Shown: positions 23,825 through 32,507, counted from the first letter of the stretch. The stretch is DNA of 64,000 bases from CAVSMC01 sp963798655 (GCA_963798655.1 CAWCUH010000003.1:124001-188000); one strand, 5' to 3'. Notes: generated by a model not told the origin, from the sequence alone. Made by a program: numbers and translations.

Positions 23825-25393
23825 CTAGTGCGCGCCGGCGGCCGCGTCGCTCGCCTTCGCTGAACCGCGCACCGGACGCGCGAGCCACACGACGCCGATC
23901 AGCGCGAGAAAGAGCAGCGCCGACGCATAGAAGACGTCGTTCGCCGACAGCATGAACGCCTGCTGGTCGATCATCCGGTTCACGACAGCGTAGCTCTGCT
24001 CGGGAGTGAGGCCGCCGGCCTGCAACGTCGCGAGCGTCTGGCTCGTGGTCGGATCGGCGACGCTCAGGCGCTCGACCAGTTGCGCGTGGTGCAGCGTTGC
24101 GCGATGGTCCCACAGCGTCGTCGCGATCGACGTGCCGAACGAGCCAGCGGTGATGCGCGCGAAGTTGAACAAGCCCGACGCGGACGGAATGCGGTCGGGC
24201 GCGAGTCCGGACAGGCTCAGCGTCACGAGCGGGATGAAGAAGATCGCCATCGCGGCGCCCTGGATGATCGTCGGGATCATCAGCGTGCGGAAATCGGCCG
24301 ACGTGTTGAACTCGGAGCGCATGTAGAGCACGAGCGCGAACACGACGAACGCGCCGGTCGCGAACACGCGCGGGTCGACCTTGTGCACCGTGCGGCCGAC
24401 GAGCGGCGTCAGCAGTATCGCGAGCACGCCCACCGGCGCGAGCACCATGCCGGCATCAGTTGCCGTGTAGCCCATGTACTGCTGAAGCCACAGCGGCAGC
24501 AGCACGACGTTGCCGAAGAACGTGCCGTACGCGAGCGACATCGCGAGCGAGCTCGTCCAGAAATTGCGCCGCGCGAACAGGCGCAGGTCGACGACCGGAT
24601 GCTCCTCGGTCAGCTCCCACACGATGAACAGCGTGAACGCGACGACGGCGGCGATCGCGAGGATCCTGATCTGCGTCGAGCCGAACCAGTCGAGGTCCTT
24701 GCCCTTGTCGAGCATCACCTGCAGCGCGCCGACCCACACGATGAGCAAGCCGAGGCCGACGCCGTCGATCGGCAGCTTGTGCGTCGCCGTCTCGCGCGGG
24801 CGGTAGATGAGCCACGTGGCGAACGCCGCCGCGATGCCGACCGGGATGTTGATGTAGAAGATCCACGGCCACGAGATGTTGTCGGTGATCCAGCCGCCGA
24901 GCAGCGGCCCGACGACCGGCGCGACCAGCGTCGTGACGCCCCACAGCGCGAGTGCCGTCCCGGCCTTCGCCTTCGGATAGCTCGACAACAGCAGCGACTG
25001 CGACAGCGGGATCATCGGACCGGCGACCGCGCCTTGCAGCACGCGGAACGCGATCAGCAGCCCAAGCGTCGGCGCGAGCGCACAAAGGAACGACGCGATG
25101 ACGAACAGCAGCACCGACGCGACGAACAGGCGCACCTGGCCATAGCGCTGCGTGAGCCAGCCGGTCAGCGGCAGCGAGATCGCGTTGGCAACGCCGAACG
25201 ACGTTATGACCCAGGTGCCCTGGTCCGGCGAGACCGCGAGATCGCCGGCGATCGCCGGGATCGACACGTTCGCGATCGACGTGTCGAGCACGTTCATGAA
25301 CGTCGCGAGCGACAGCGCGAGCGTGCCGAGCGCGAGCGCTGCGCCGGTGAGCGGCGCCTGCGCGTCGGCGCGCGCGTCGGGATCGTTGCTCAT
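23825..25393 (-). CDS. emrB: DHA2-family (EmrB-type) MFS drug:H+ antiporter
   Basis: The 522-residue protein has 14 predicted transmembrane helices and the DHA2 signatures LDTSIANVSIPAIAGDL (motif D1-type) near residue 36, GWLTQRYGQVRLFVAS (motif A) and LALWGVTTLVAPVVGPLLGGWIT (motif C). It is the inner-membrane pump of an EmrAB-type system. It follows the HlyD-family gene by 18 bases and forms with it and the outer-membrane factor a tripartite exporter, controlled by the upstream MarR gene. Substrates are probably hydrophobic toxic compounds or phenolics. Confidence 0.9.
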   Translation of the reverse strand: MSNDPDARADAQAPLTGAALALGTLALSLATFMNVLDTSIANVSIPAIAGDLAVSPDQGTWVITSFGVANAISLPLTGWLTQRYGQVRLFVASVLLFVIASFLCALAPTLGLLIAFRVLQGAVAGPMIPLSQSLLLSSYPKAKAGTALALWGVTTLVAPVVGPLLGGWITDNISWPWIFYINIPVGIAAAFATWLIYRPRETATHKLPIDGVGLGLLIVWVGALQVMLDKGKDLDWFGSTQIRILAIAAVVAFTLFIVWELTEEHPVVDLRLFARRNFWTSSLAMSLAYGTFFGNVVLLPLWLQQYMGYTATDAGMVLAPVGVLAILLTPLVGRTVHKVDPRVFATGAFVVFALVLYMRSEFNTSADFRTLMIPTIIQGAAMAIFFIPLVTLSLSGLAPDRIPSASGLFNFARITAGSFGTSIATTLWDHRATLHHAQLVERLSVADPTTSQTLATLQAGGLTPEQSYAVVNRMIDQQAFMLSANDVFYASALLFLALIGVVWLARPVRGSAKASDAAAGAH

Positions 25394-25411
25394 CGATGCG
25401 GCGCCGTGCGA

Positions 25412-26680
25412 CTAGAACGTCGATGTGCCGGCAGCGCGGTGCCCGGCCGCGGCGTGTGCGAGCGAGCCCGACGCGGTGCGCGGCCGCTCCGAGCCGGCAA
25501 CCGGCGTGCGCGTCGCGGCACCACCGCGATCGTTCGCCGCGATGATCGCCGCGACGCGCTGCTTCGCGTCGACATCCACCGTGTCGGCCGAATTCGCCGT
25601 CCGCGCGATCGGCGCGGCGGCGACCTGCGGCAGCCGCTCGCCGCCGCGACCGTGCGTGTCGACGTCGACTTGCATCGAAAGGCCGATTTGCAGCGGATGC
25701 GCGGAGAGCTCGCGCGGGTCGAGCGCGATGCGCACCGGCACGCGCTGGACGATCTTGATCCAGTTGCCGGTCGCGTTCTGCGCGGGCAGCAGCGCGAACG
25801 CCGAGCCGGTACCCGCACCGAATCCGGCGACGCTGCCGTGGTACTCGACCTTGCCGCCGTACAGATCGGCTTTCAGCGTGACCGGCTGCCCGACGCGCAT
25901 CGACGCGAGCTGCGCCTCCTTGAAGTTCGCGTCCACCCAAACCTGGTCGAGCGGGACGATCGCCATCAGCGGCGCGCCCGGCGCGACACGCTGGCCGAGC
26001 TGGACCGAGCGCTTCGCGACGTAGCCCGACACCGGCGCAGTGAGCTTCGTGCGCGCGACATCGAGATACGCGTCGTGCACCTGCGCGGCGGCCGCGAGCA
26101 CGTCGGGATGGTTCGCCACCGTCGTTCGCTCGACGCGCGCCTGGTTCGCGGCGAGCTCCTGCTGCGCGGCGTTCTGCGCGGCCTTCGCCGTCGCCATCGC
26201 GTCGCGCGCGTGCTGCAGCTCCTCGCCGGACACCGCGCCGGAGCTCGCGAGGCGCTCGCGCCGCTGCAGGTCCTCGGCAGCGCGCGCGACGTCGGCGCTT
26301 CGCACGTCGACCTGCGCCTGCAGCTGCGCGGTCGTCGCAAAGAGTCCGCGCACGTCGCGAACGCTTTTCGCGAGCTTCGCCTCCGCCTGCTCGAGCGCGA
26401 TTCGAGCGTCGGCCGGATCGAGCTCGACGAGCGTCTGGCCTGCGTTGACGAATTGCGTGTCGTCCGCGCCGATGCCGACGACGGTACCGGCGATCTGCGG
26501 CGTGATCTGGACGACGTTGCCGCTGACGTACGCATCGTCGGTCGACTGCTCGTAGCGAAGCACGAGCGCCCAGTACGCGCCGTATGCGATGCCGATCAGC
26601 GCGAAAGCGCCGACGACGATCGCGAGCCAGCGCTTGCGCGCGCTGCGCGGCGTGGTCGAAGTGTCGTTTGCGTCATTCAT
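25412..26680 (-). CDS. emrA: HlyD/EmrA-type membrane fusion protein
   Basis: The 422-residue protein has a single N-terminal membrane anchor (residues about 18-37, LAIVVGAFALIGIAYGAYWA), then YEQSTDDAYVSGNVVQITPQIAGTV, the lipoyl half-motif of the family, a long coiled-coil hairpin (residues about 100-210), and LTAPVSGYVAKRSVQLGQRV, the second lipoyl half. The C-terminal 60 residues are an unusual Ala/Arg/Thr-rich tail with no clear function. It would bridge the inner pump and the outer channel in the periplasm. Its ATG overlaps the stop of the small membrane protein gene by eight bases. Confidence 0.9.
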   Translation of the reverse strand: MNDANDTSTTPRSARKRWLAIVVGAFALIGIAYGAYWALVLRYEQSTDDAYVSGNVVQITPQIAGTVVGIGADDTQFVNAGQTLVELDPADARIALEQAEAKLAKSVRDVRGLFATTAQLQAQVDVRSADVARAAEDLQRRERLASSGAVSGEELQHARDAMATAKAAQNAAQQELAANQARVERTTVANHPDVLAAAAQVHDAYLDVARTKLTAPVSGYVAKRSVQLGQRVAPGAPLMAIVPLDQVWVDANFKEAQLASMRVGQPVTLKADLYGGKVEYHGSVAGFGAGTGSAFALLPAQNATGNWIKIVQRVPVRIALDPRELSAHPLQIGLSMQVDVDTHGRGGERLPQVAAAPIARTANSADTVDVDAKQRVAAIIAANDRGGAATRTPVAGSERPRTASGSLAHAAAGHRAAGTSTF

Positions 26681-26945
26681 GGCTCGTGTCCCTCGTGATT
26701 TCCGGGCGTTCGGCACCGGCGAACGCCGACGTGGAAGAGGCGTATATCGTGTCGATCGCCGTCGTCGCGGCGACGAGCTCGCTGCCCGCCGCCGGCGCGC
26801 TTTCGAGCATCCAGTGCTCGCCGTAGCCGACGAGCGCAAGCGCCGCGAACGCGAGCGCGATCGTCGCGGCGCGCGCGCCGGGCGTGCGCTTCGAAACGCG
26901 TGCCGGGCCCGGCGCGTCACATGTCGTGCAGGTGAGCGTCGTCAT
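26673..26945 (-). CDS. Small single-pass membrane protein within the efflux operon
   Basis: This 90-residue protein sits between the outer-membrane factor and the fusion-protein genes, overlapping the first by ATGA and the second by eight bases, so it is very likely translated. It has a Cys-rich start (MTTLTCTTCDAPGP), a basic stretch, one transmembrane helix (IALAFAALALVGYG, about residues 28-45), then a Ser/Thr/Ala-rich periplasmic tail of 40 residues. It is not recognised. The CTTC pair could bind metal or form a disulfide. An accessory role in the exporter is inferred from position only. Confidence 0.6.
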   Translation of the reverse strand: MTTLTCTTCDAPGPARVSKRTPGARAATIALAFAALALVGYGEHWMLESAPAAGSELVAATTAIDTIYASSTSAFAGAERPEITRDTSHE

Positions 26946-28409
26946 TGCTCGCCCTCCGTGGAGCCGATGCCCGCCATTGCGGCCGCCGGCTCGTAGCCGC
27001 CGCCGAGCGCGCGCACGAGATGGATGTCGAGCTCGACCTCGCGCGCGCGAAGATCGACGTCGAGCGTCTGCTGCGCGAGCAGCGGCTGCTCGGCGGAAAG
27101 GACCTGCAGATAGTTGCCGAGGCCCTCGCGATAGCGCAGCAGCGCGAGCTCGTAGGCTTCGCGCGCGGTGGCGAGCGCGGCCTGCTGCTGCGCGCGCTGC
27201 TCGGCGACGCTTCGCAGCGACGCGAGCTGGTCGACGACGTCGCGCATCGCGTCGGCGAGCGTCTGGTTGTACTGCTCGACCGCGATGTCGTAGGCGGCGT
27301 CCTTGCCGGCGAGATTCGCGCGCAGCCGGCCGGCGTCGAAGACCGGCAGCGTCAGCGCCGGCCCGGCACCGCCGAAGCGGCTTGCCGCGCTCAGCAGGTT
27401 GCCGACGCCGAAGCTTTGCAGACCGACGAACGCGATCAGGTTCACGTTCGGGTAGAACTCGGCTTTCGCCGACGCGATGTCGCTGCCGCGCCGCCTCGAT
27501 GCGCCAGCGCTGCGCGACGACGTCCGGCCGGCGGCCGATCAGTTCAGCCGGCAGCGTCGACGGCAGAGAAATCGCCGCGAGCGCGCTCGCCGCGGGCCGC
27601 TCGATCGCGAGCCCGCGATCCGGCCCGGTGCCGAGCAGCGCCGCGAGCTGGTTTTGCGCGAGCGCGATCCGCTCGCCGAGTTGCGCGATCTGCTCGCGCG
27701 TCGCGGGGATCGCCGATTCCGCCTGCTTGACCTCCAGTCGCGAGTCGATGCCGGCCGCGTTGCGATCGCGCGTCAACGCGTGGATCCGCTCGCGCTCGGC
27801 AAGTGTCGTTTGCGCGACGTCGAGCTCGCCGTACGCGCGTCCGAGCGCGACATAGGCCTGCGCGATGTTCGTCGACAGCGCGAGCCGCGCGGCATACGCA
27901 TCGACTTCGGCGGCGCGTGCGGCGCCGAGCGCCGCCTCGTAGGTCGAGCGGTTCTTGCCCCAGAAGTCGATCTCCCAGGCGAGCGTCGCCTGAAGCTGCG
28001 CGGATGTCTGCGTGCTGCCGCCGAGCGGCGGCGGCGCGCTGCCGTTCGACGAGAAGCGCTCGCGTGTCACCGATGCGTCGGCGTCGATGCGCGGCAACAG
28101 TGCGGCGTGGCTCGCCTCGGCGAGCGCGACTGCAGTGCGCGTTCGCGCGGCGGCGACGTTGAGCGTCGGACTGGCGGCCAGCGCTTCGTCGATCAGAGCG
28201 TCGAGCTGGGCGTCCCCGAGCGCTTTCCACCAGTCGCGCGCGGGCCACGCCGCGTCGGACACGCGTGCGTCGGCGAGCGTGCGCTGCGCGCTCAGTTCGT
28301 TCGCGCCGCGCACCGTCGACTGCGGCGCGAGTCCGCCGGTGCTTGCGCAACCGGCGAGCAACGCCAGGCTTGCGACCCACGCGGCGGCGGCGGACTTACG
28401 TGAGCTCAT
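26942..28409 (-). CDS. Outer-membrane efflux lipoprotein (NodT/OprM family) with an apparent frameshift
   Basis: The N-terminal lipoprotein signal (LALLAGCAS, lipobox Cys about residue 21) and the following WWKALGDAQLDALIDEALAASP, AWEIDFWGKNRSTYEAALG and AELIGRRPDVVAQRWRIEAA are those of RND/EmrAB outer-membrane factors. After WRIEAA the frame breaks near 27485; the neighbouring frame resumes with SDIASAKAEFYPNVNLIAFVG and runs to TGA at 26942, so removing one base restores a protein of about 488 residues. This is either a sequencing error or a recent inactivating mutation. The gene leads the operon behind one of the two MarR-type operators. Confidence 0.8.
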
Positions 28410-28462
28410 GGGCGGCTTTCGATTCGATGATTGTCGATTGCAATATTTGCTGCGGCTGTAGA

Positions 28463-28472
28463 TGCCTAGGCA
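28463..28472. promoter_or_regulatory. MarR-type operator upstream of the efflux operon
   Basis: The palindrome TGCCTAGGCA, inside ATGCCTAGGCAAC, lies 54 bases upstream of the outer-membrane factor start. The same 13 bases occur once more, before the marR gene. TTGCCTAGGCAA-like palindromes are typical of MarR/EmrR-family operators. Confidence 0.7.
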
Positions 28473-28483
28473 ACGATCAGCAC

Positions 28484-28510
28484 AAAAAAAGGGCTCAACG
28501 ATTGTCGAGC
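28484..28510 (-). terminator. Terminator overlapping the end of the marR gene
   Basis: Read on the minus strand, GCTCGAC-AATC-GTTGAGC forms a seven-pair stem (one G-U pair) followed by CCC and seven T residues. The hairpin contains the last codons and the stop of the marR gene, and should stop marR transcription before the efflux promoter. Confidence 0.75.
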
Positions 28511-28953
28511 ATCCGGTTCAGCAGCACTTCGAGCGTGCGGACGTCGTCGTCGCCGAAACCGCGCAGGAACTGCGCCTGCACGGCTTCCTTCGCCGCGAGA
28601 AGCTGCGGGTAGAGCGCGCGGCCGGCGCTGGTCAACTCGAGATTCATCGCCCGCCGGTCGTCGGGGTTCGGCACGCGGCGCACGAGGCCCTTCTGCTGCA
28701 GCCGGTCGATCATGCGCGTCATCGCGCCGGGGTCGTACGAGATGCTCTTGCACAACGCCGACGCCGAGTCCGCCTCGCTGTTCGCGACCGAGGCGAGCAC
28801 GATCAGCTGCGGCGCGGAGATGTCGAACTTCGCGAGCTCGCGGTCGAGCGCGTCGACGAGTTCCACGCGCAGGCGGTGAACCAGCCGGATGATGCCGATC
28901 TTCGGAGCGGCCCGTGCTTCCTTGCGCAGCTCGTCGGTGCGAACAGGCGTCAT
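28495..28953 (-). CDS. MarR-family transcriptional regulator
   Basis: The 152-residue protein has the winged-helix MarR fold: ISAPQLIVLASVA (helix near the dimer/DNA interface), SALCKSISYDPGAMTRMIDRLQQKGLVRRV (recognition helix and wing start) and NPDDRRAMNLELTSAGRAL (DDRR wing motif). ATG 28953 is chosen; GTG 28962 is an in-frame alternative. It lies upstream of the efflux operon in the same direction but is separated from it by a terminator and an operator. Identical operators before both transcription units suggest it represses itself and the exporter and is released by a phenolic or lipophilic ligand. Confidence 0.88.
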   Translation of the reverse strand: MTPVRTDELRKEARAAPKIGIIRLVHRLRVELVDALDRELAKFDISAPQLIVLASVANSEADSASALCKSISYDPGAMTRMIDRLQQKGLVRRVPNPDDRRAMNLELTSAGRALYPQLLAAKEAVQAQFLRGFGDDDVRTLEVLLNRMLDNR

Positions 28954-28968
28954 GCTTCGCACTATATA

Positions 28969-28978
28969 TGCCTAGGCA
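28969..28978. promoter_or_regulatory. MarR-type operator upstream of marR
   Basis: A second copy of TGCCTAGGCA within ATGCCTAGGCAAC, 15 bases before the marR ATG and next to a TATATA sequence, which places it over the likely promoter. It supports autoregulation. Confidence 0.7.
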
Positions 28979-28985
28979 ACTATTG

Positions 28986-29207
28986 TCAAGGCCACCTTTT
29001 TGCCGAAGGTGCCGGCTCCCCAAAACCGGGCCCCACTGCCGATGCAGCGGGTGCCGGATCGGCGAGCAGCGCCTGGCGCAGGCGTGCGCGCAGCAGCTCC
29101 GCGTAGCGGATCTCTTCGAGGGTGGCGGTGACGGTGCCCGCTTCGCGATCTCCGCCGAAGGGCAGCGGTGTCTCGCGCGCAACGTATTCCAATTCCGGGG
29201 CGCCCAC
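28986..29207 (-). CDS. Small orphan protein of 73 residues behind an FNR-type promoter
   Basis: The peptide starts MGAPELEYVARETPLPFGG and contains GTVTATLEEIRYAELLRARLRQALL, an amphipathic charged helix, then an Ala/Pro-rich tail. Nearly all third codon positions are G or C. The GTG start follows GCAGGA by about eight bases. Upstream are TACGCT (29239-29244), a good -10, and TTGACCCCCGTCAA (29267-29280), whose centre falls 41.5 bases from the inferred transcription start, exactly the class II position. I do not recognise the protein. The promoter geometry argues that it is a real gene induced under low oxygen or nitrosative conditions. Confidence 0.6.
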   Translation of the reverse strand: MGAPELEYVARETPLPFGGDREAGTVTATLEEIRYAELLRARLRQALLADPAPAASAVGPGFGEPAPSAKRWP

Positions 29208-29238
29208 GGCGTCGTCCTGCTTCGATGATGACGACGCG

Positions 29239-29280
29239 AGCGTAGGCCGCCCGCCCGCCGCGTCGATTGACCCCCGTCAA
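29239..29280 (-). promoter_or_regulatory. Class II FNR/DNR-type promoter for the 73-residue protein
   Basis: The box TTGAC-CCCC-GTCAA (29267-29280) has perfect arms and matches FNR/DNR-type sites with the TTGAC variant. On the minus strand a -10 sequence TACGCT lies at 29244-29239. The transcription start is then near 29232, 41.5 bases from the box centre, and the GTG start is 25 bases further on. No good -35 element is needed at such promoters. Confidence 0.6.
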
Positions 29281-29399
29281 CACAAGCGTTGCAATCCGCG
29301 GGAGCGCATGACACGCGTCAACGACGCGCTGCCATGCGAGCCGGCAGCGAGGGACACGTGCGCCGCGCTTGACGTACGGCGGCGGGTCGTGCCCGCACG

Positions 29400-30650
29400 T
29401 CAACGCGGGCCGCTCGCCTGTTCGGCGCTCGGAGCCGCGAATCCGGCGATCCGCTTGTACTGATCGGACAGCGCGCGCAGCTCGTCCTGCGTGATGTAGC
29501 GGTCGAGATCGTCGAACGGCTTGTCGCCGACCAGCTGCTCGACCTTGATGTTGATGAAGTCCGGCGGAAATTCACGATTTGTGCGCACCACCTGCGCCGT
29601 CGCCGGCAAGCGCGCCTTTTCGTACGAGACAAGCGCCGCGCGCGGATCCGCCTCGCGCTGAAGGGTGTCGGCGAGCGTGCGCGCGTCGATCGCCGCCTGC
29701 GCAGCGCCGTTCGAGCCGCGCGGGTACATCGGATGCGCGGCATCGCCGGCGAGCGTGACGCGCTCGAACGTCCAGCGGTCGACCGGATCCTTGTCGACCA
29801 TCGGATACTCGAGGATCGAATCGGCGTCTCGAATCAGCGCGCTTGCGTCGAGCCAGTCGAATTTCCACGTCGCGTAGATCGGATGGAAATCGTCGAGCTT
29901 GCCCGGCTTGTTCCAGTCGTTCTTGTCGAAGCCTTGCTGCTTGATCTCCGCCATCCAGTTGATCAGCTGGTTGCCGCTGCCGTCGACGTCGTCGGCGATC
30001 GGATAGACGACCATCTTGCCGGTGAGGATCGAGCCCACGCGCAGGTACGTACGGCCGTCGAGGATCGGCTTGCGCCGCGTGATGCCGCGCCATGTGTTGA
30101 TGCCGGCGAATGCGACGCTGTCGTTCGGATAGAGCTGCCTGCGGATCGTCGAGTTCACGCCGTCGCACGCGATCACCACCGCACCCTTGGCCGGCGGCAA
30201 CCGATCGCCCGACGTCGTCTGCTGCATCAGCGCGCTCGCGCTGGTTGCGTCCTGCTCGATGCCCACGCACGTGTGATTCGTGCGAATTCGCTCTTCTCCG
30301 AGCTCGTCGAGTGCGGCCTGGTAGAGCACCATCTGCAGGCGGCCGCGGTGGATGCCCACCTCGGGATGCGCATATCCGGCGAACCTGCCGCGCGACTCGC
30401 GGTAGATCAGCTGACCGAAGCGGTTGTAGAAGGAGCTCCAGCGGTTCTCGATGCCCGCTTTCAGCAGCTCGTCGCCGACGCCGAGCGCCGTGAACTCGCG
30501 CATCGCGTGCGGCAACAGCGTGATGCCGACGCCAAGCGCGCTCACCTGCGGCGCGCGCTCGTACACCGTGCACGCGATGTTGCGCCGATGCAGGTTCAGC
30601 GCGAGCGCGAGACCGCAAATGCCGGCGCCGACGATGATGACTTCATCCAT
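29400..30650 (-). CDS. FAD-dependent aromatic-ring monooxygenase (PhzS/salicylate hydroxylase type)
   Basis: The 416-residue flavoprotein has the dinucleotide-binding VGAGICGLALALNLHRRN at residues 6-23, the DG motif (VVIACDGVNSTIRRQL) near residue 155, and GDAAHPMYPRGSNGAAQAAIDA near residue 300, where PxGxNGAxQA is the FAD ribityl/diphosphate site. The MYPRGSNGA form resembles the PhzS branch of group A hydroxylases. It would hydroxylate an aromatic carboxylate using NAD(P)H and O2. GGAGCGAGC precedes the ATG. It follows the mandelate-racemase-like gene by 80 bases and is probably part of the TetR-controlled unit. Confidence 0.85.
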   Translation of the reverse strand: MDEVIIVGAGICGLALALNLHRRNIACTVYERAPQVSALGVGITLLPHAMREFTALGVGDELLKAGIENRWSSFYNRFGQLIYRESRGRFAGYAHPEVGIHRGRLQMVLYQAALDELGEERIRTNHTCVGIEQDATSASALMQQTTSGDRLPPAKGAVVIACDGVNSTIRRQLYPNDSVAFAGINTWRGITRRKPILDGRTYLRVGSILTGKMVVYPIADDVDGSGNQLINWMAEIKQQGFDKNDWNKPGKLDDFHPIYATWKFDWLDASALIRDADSILEYPMVDKDPVDRWTFERVTLAGDAAHPMYPRGSNGAAQAAIDARTLADTLQREADPRAALVSYEKARLPATAQVVRTNREFPPDFINIKVEQLVGDKPFDDLDRYITQDELRALSDQYKRIAGFAAPSAEQASGPR

Positions 30651-30730
30651 GCTCGCTCCACATCGTCGGCGCGCCACGTGCGCGTCGATGAACCGCGTTG
30701 TCGCCGCGCGGCAGACCCCTTGCCGCGGCG

Positions 30731-31843
30731 CTAAAGCTCGCAGCGATGCGCGGCGACGGCGTCCTCGTTCCACTGCAGGCCCACGCCCGGCACGTCGGGG
30801 ACGTGCAACGCGCCGTCGCGCACGGCGAAAGGCCGTTGCAGGATCGGATCGGCCCAGTCCTGCCATTCGAGCCAGTGCGCGGTCTCGGTGACGCGCATCA
30901 CGTGAGCGGCGATCTCCGGGTACAGATGCGTCGACATCGGCACGCCGGCAGTGCCGGCGATCGCTGCGGCGCGCAGCCAGCCGGTCACGCCGCCGATGCG
31001 CATGAAATCCGGCATCACGTAATCGCAGGCCTTCATCTGCAGCGCGCGCTGGAGGTCGTGCGGTCCGTAGAAGTTCTCGCCGATCTGCAGCGGCGTGGAG
31101 AGCTCCGCGGCGAGCTGCGCGTAGCCGGCGAAGTTGTCGTAGGCGATCGGCTCCTCGATCCACGCGAGGCCGAGATCGTCGATCGCGTGGCACCGCGCGA
31201 GCGCGTCGCCGATCGCGAAGCCCTGGTTGAAGTCGACCATCAGCTGCACGTCGTCGCCGAGCGATTCTTTGACCGCAGCGACCGTCGCGATGTCGTCGCG
31301 CAGCCGATCGCGGCCGAGCCGAAGCTTCAGCGCGCGGAATCCTCCTTCATCGCGCAGCTCGATCGCCTCGGCGGCGACTTCGGCCGGTTGCTTGAGCCAC
31401 AGTCCGTTGCTGTTGTACGCGGCGACAGGACCGACCGTGCCGCCGAGCAGAACGCACAGCGGCAGCCCGGCTGCCTGTGCGAGCGCGTCCCACGCCGCCA
31501 TGTCGAGCCCGGATACGGCGATCATCGACAAGCCTTGATAGCCGACGAAGTGCAGCGATTTGCGCGCGAGCGCGTAGAGCTCGACCGGCGCAACGCGCTT
31601 GCCTGCGAGCGCCTGCCCGAAATCGTGCAGCGCCGGGATCAGATACTTCATCGCCTTGACCGTGTAGGGCTCGAGGTAGCTGCGGCCGACGACTCCCTCG
31701 TCGGTGTAGAGGTCGATCAGGATCAGCGGCCACTCGGCGATCGTCGCGATGCGTGCGACGATCGGCCGCTCGAGCGTGAGCAGGACCGCACGCGCGCGCA
31801 CGCCTCGAAGCGTCAGCGGCGGCGTTGCGATGGCGTCGGTCAT
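30731..31843 (-). CDS. Mandelate-racemase-like enolase-superfamily enzyme with Lys-to-Arg at the S-specific base
   Basis: The 370-residue enzyme aligns with Pseudomonas mandelate racemase at a constant offset of nine: Lys173 (164), Asp204 (195), Glu230 (221), Glu256 (247), Asp279 (270), His306 (297) and Glu326 (317) all agree, and GGVTGW and THWLE-like TAHWLEW segments are kept. The exception is Arg175 where the racemase has the S-specific base Lys166 (ALKLRLG). The metal site and the Asp-His dyad are intact, so it may act from one face only, as an acid-sugar dehydratase or a one-way epimerase. GGGGAGAAG precedes the ATG. It is divergent from the TetR gene. Confidence 0.82.
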   Translation of the reverse strand: MTDAIATPPLTLRGVRARAVLLTLERPIVARIATIAEWPLILIDLYTDEGVVGRSYLEPYTVKAMKYLIPALHDFGQALAGKRVAPVELYALARKSLHFVGYQGLSMIAVSGLDMAAWDALAQAAGLPLCVLLGGTVGPVAAYNSNGLWLKQPAEVAAEAIELRDEGGFRALKLRLGRDRLRDDIATVAAVKESLGDDVQLMVDFNQGFAIGDALARCHAIDDLGLAWIEEPIAYDNFAGYAQLAAELSTPLQIGENFYGPHDLQRALQMKACDYVMPDFMRIGGVTGWLRAAAIAGTAGVPMSTHLYPEIAAHVMRVTETAHWLEWQDWADPILQRPFAVRDGALHVPDVPGVGLQWNEDAVAAHRCEL

Positions 31844-31873
31844 CGATCTTCTCCCCGCGGCGGTTGGCGAGTA

Positions 31874-31892
31874 GTCTATATAGACCGGTCTA
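31874..31892. promoter_or_regulatory. Overlapping palindromes, probable TetR operator
   Basis: GTCTATATAGAC (31874-31885) and TAGACCGGTCTA (31881-31892) are both perfect palindromes sharing TAGAC. They lie between the divergent starts of the racemase-like gene (31843) and the tetR gene (31907). TAGACCGGTCTA-like sites are recognised by several TetR-family repressors, so control of both genes is likely. Confidence 0.65.
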
Positions 31893-31906
31893 CTTGGAGC
31901 GTCAAG

Positions 31907-32504
31907 ATGACGATACCCGTCGCCGCGCGGCACGCGCGAGCGCCTGCTCGACGCCGCGATCACGCTGCTTCGCCGCTCCGGCCTGTCCGGCGCCGGCATC
32001 AACGAGATCGTGCGCGAGAGCGGCGCGCCGAAAGGATCGGTCTACCATTTCTTTCGGGGCGGAAAGCAGCAGATCGCCGACGAGGCGCTCGCTCGCTACT
32101 CCGCGCGCGTCGTCGCGTTCATCGACGCCGCGATGGCGGGCAGGCGGCGTCCCGCGAGCAAGGTGCGCGCGCTGTTCGAGGCTTTCGCCGCGCGCATCGA
32201 GCAGGCGGAGTTCGGCGAGAGCTGCGCGGCGGGCACCGTCTGCCTCGACCTCGACCGCGACGTGGAGCCGCTGCGCGCCGCGGTCGCAAACGCGCTCGAG
32301 CGCTACCGTGACGCAATCGCGCGCAATCTCGCCTTTCGCGACCGCCGCCGCGCGGCGTCGTACGCGGGCCTGCTGCTGAGCGCCATCGAAGGCGCTTACA
32401 TCCGCTGCCGTGCCGAGCGAAGCGGAAAGCCGTTTCGCGAAGCCGGCGCATGGCTCGCGCGGCTCGCCGAGGACGAGCCGCTGCGCGAGGCGGCCCGACG
32501 CTAG
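31907..32504 (+). CDS. TetR-family regulator with an apparent frameshift near codon 8
   Basis: A TetR helix-turn-helix (TRERLLDAAITLLRRSG, then GINEIVRESGAPKGSVYHFF) runs in one frame to TAG at 32504, but that frame has a stop at 31908-31910 and no start codon before the helix. The natural start, ATG 31907 with TTGGAG before it, gives MTIPVAAR in another frame. Removing one base near 31929 joins them as MTIPVAARTRERLL, a normal TetR N-terminus of about 198 residues. The ligand-binding half (LFEAFAARIE, LLLSAIEGAYIRCRAERS) looks intact. It may be an assembly error or a mutation that would derepress the divergent operon. Confidence 0.75.
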
Positions 32505-32507
32505 CGC

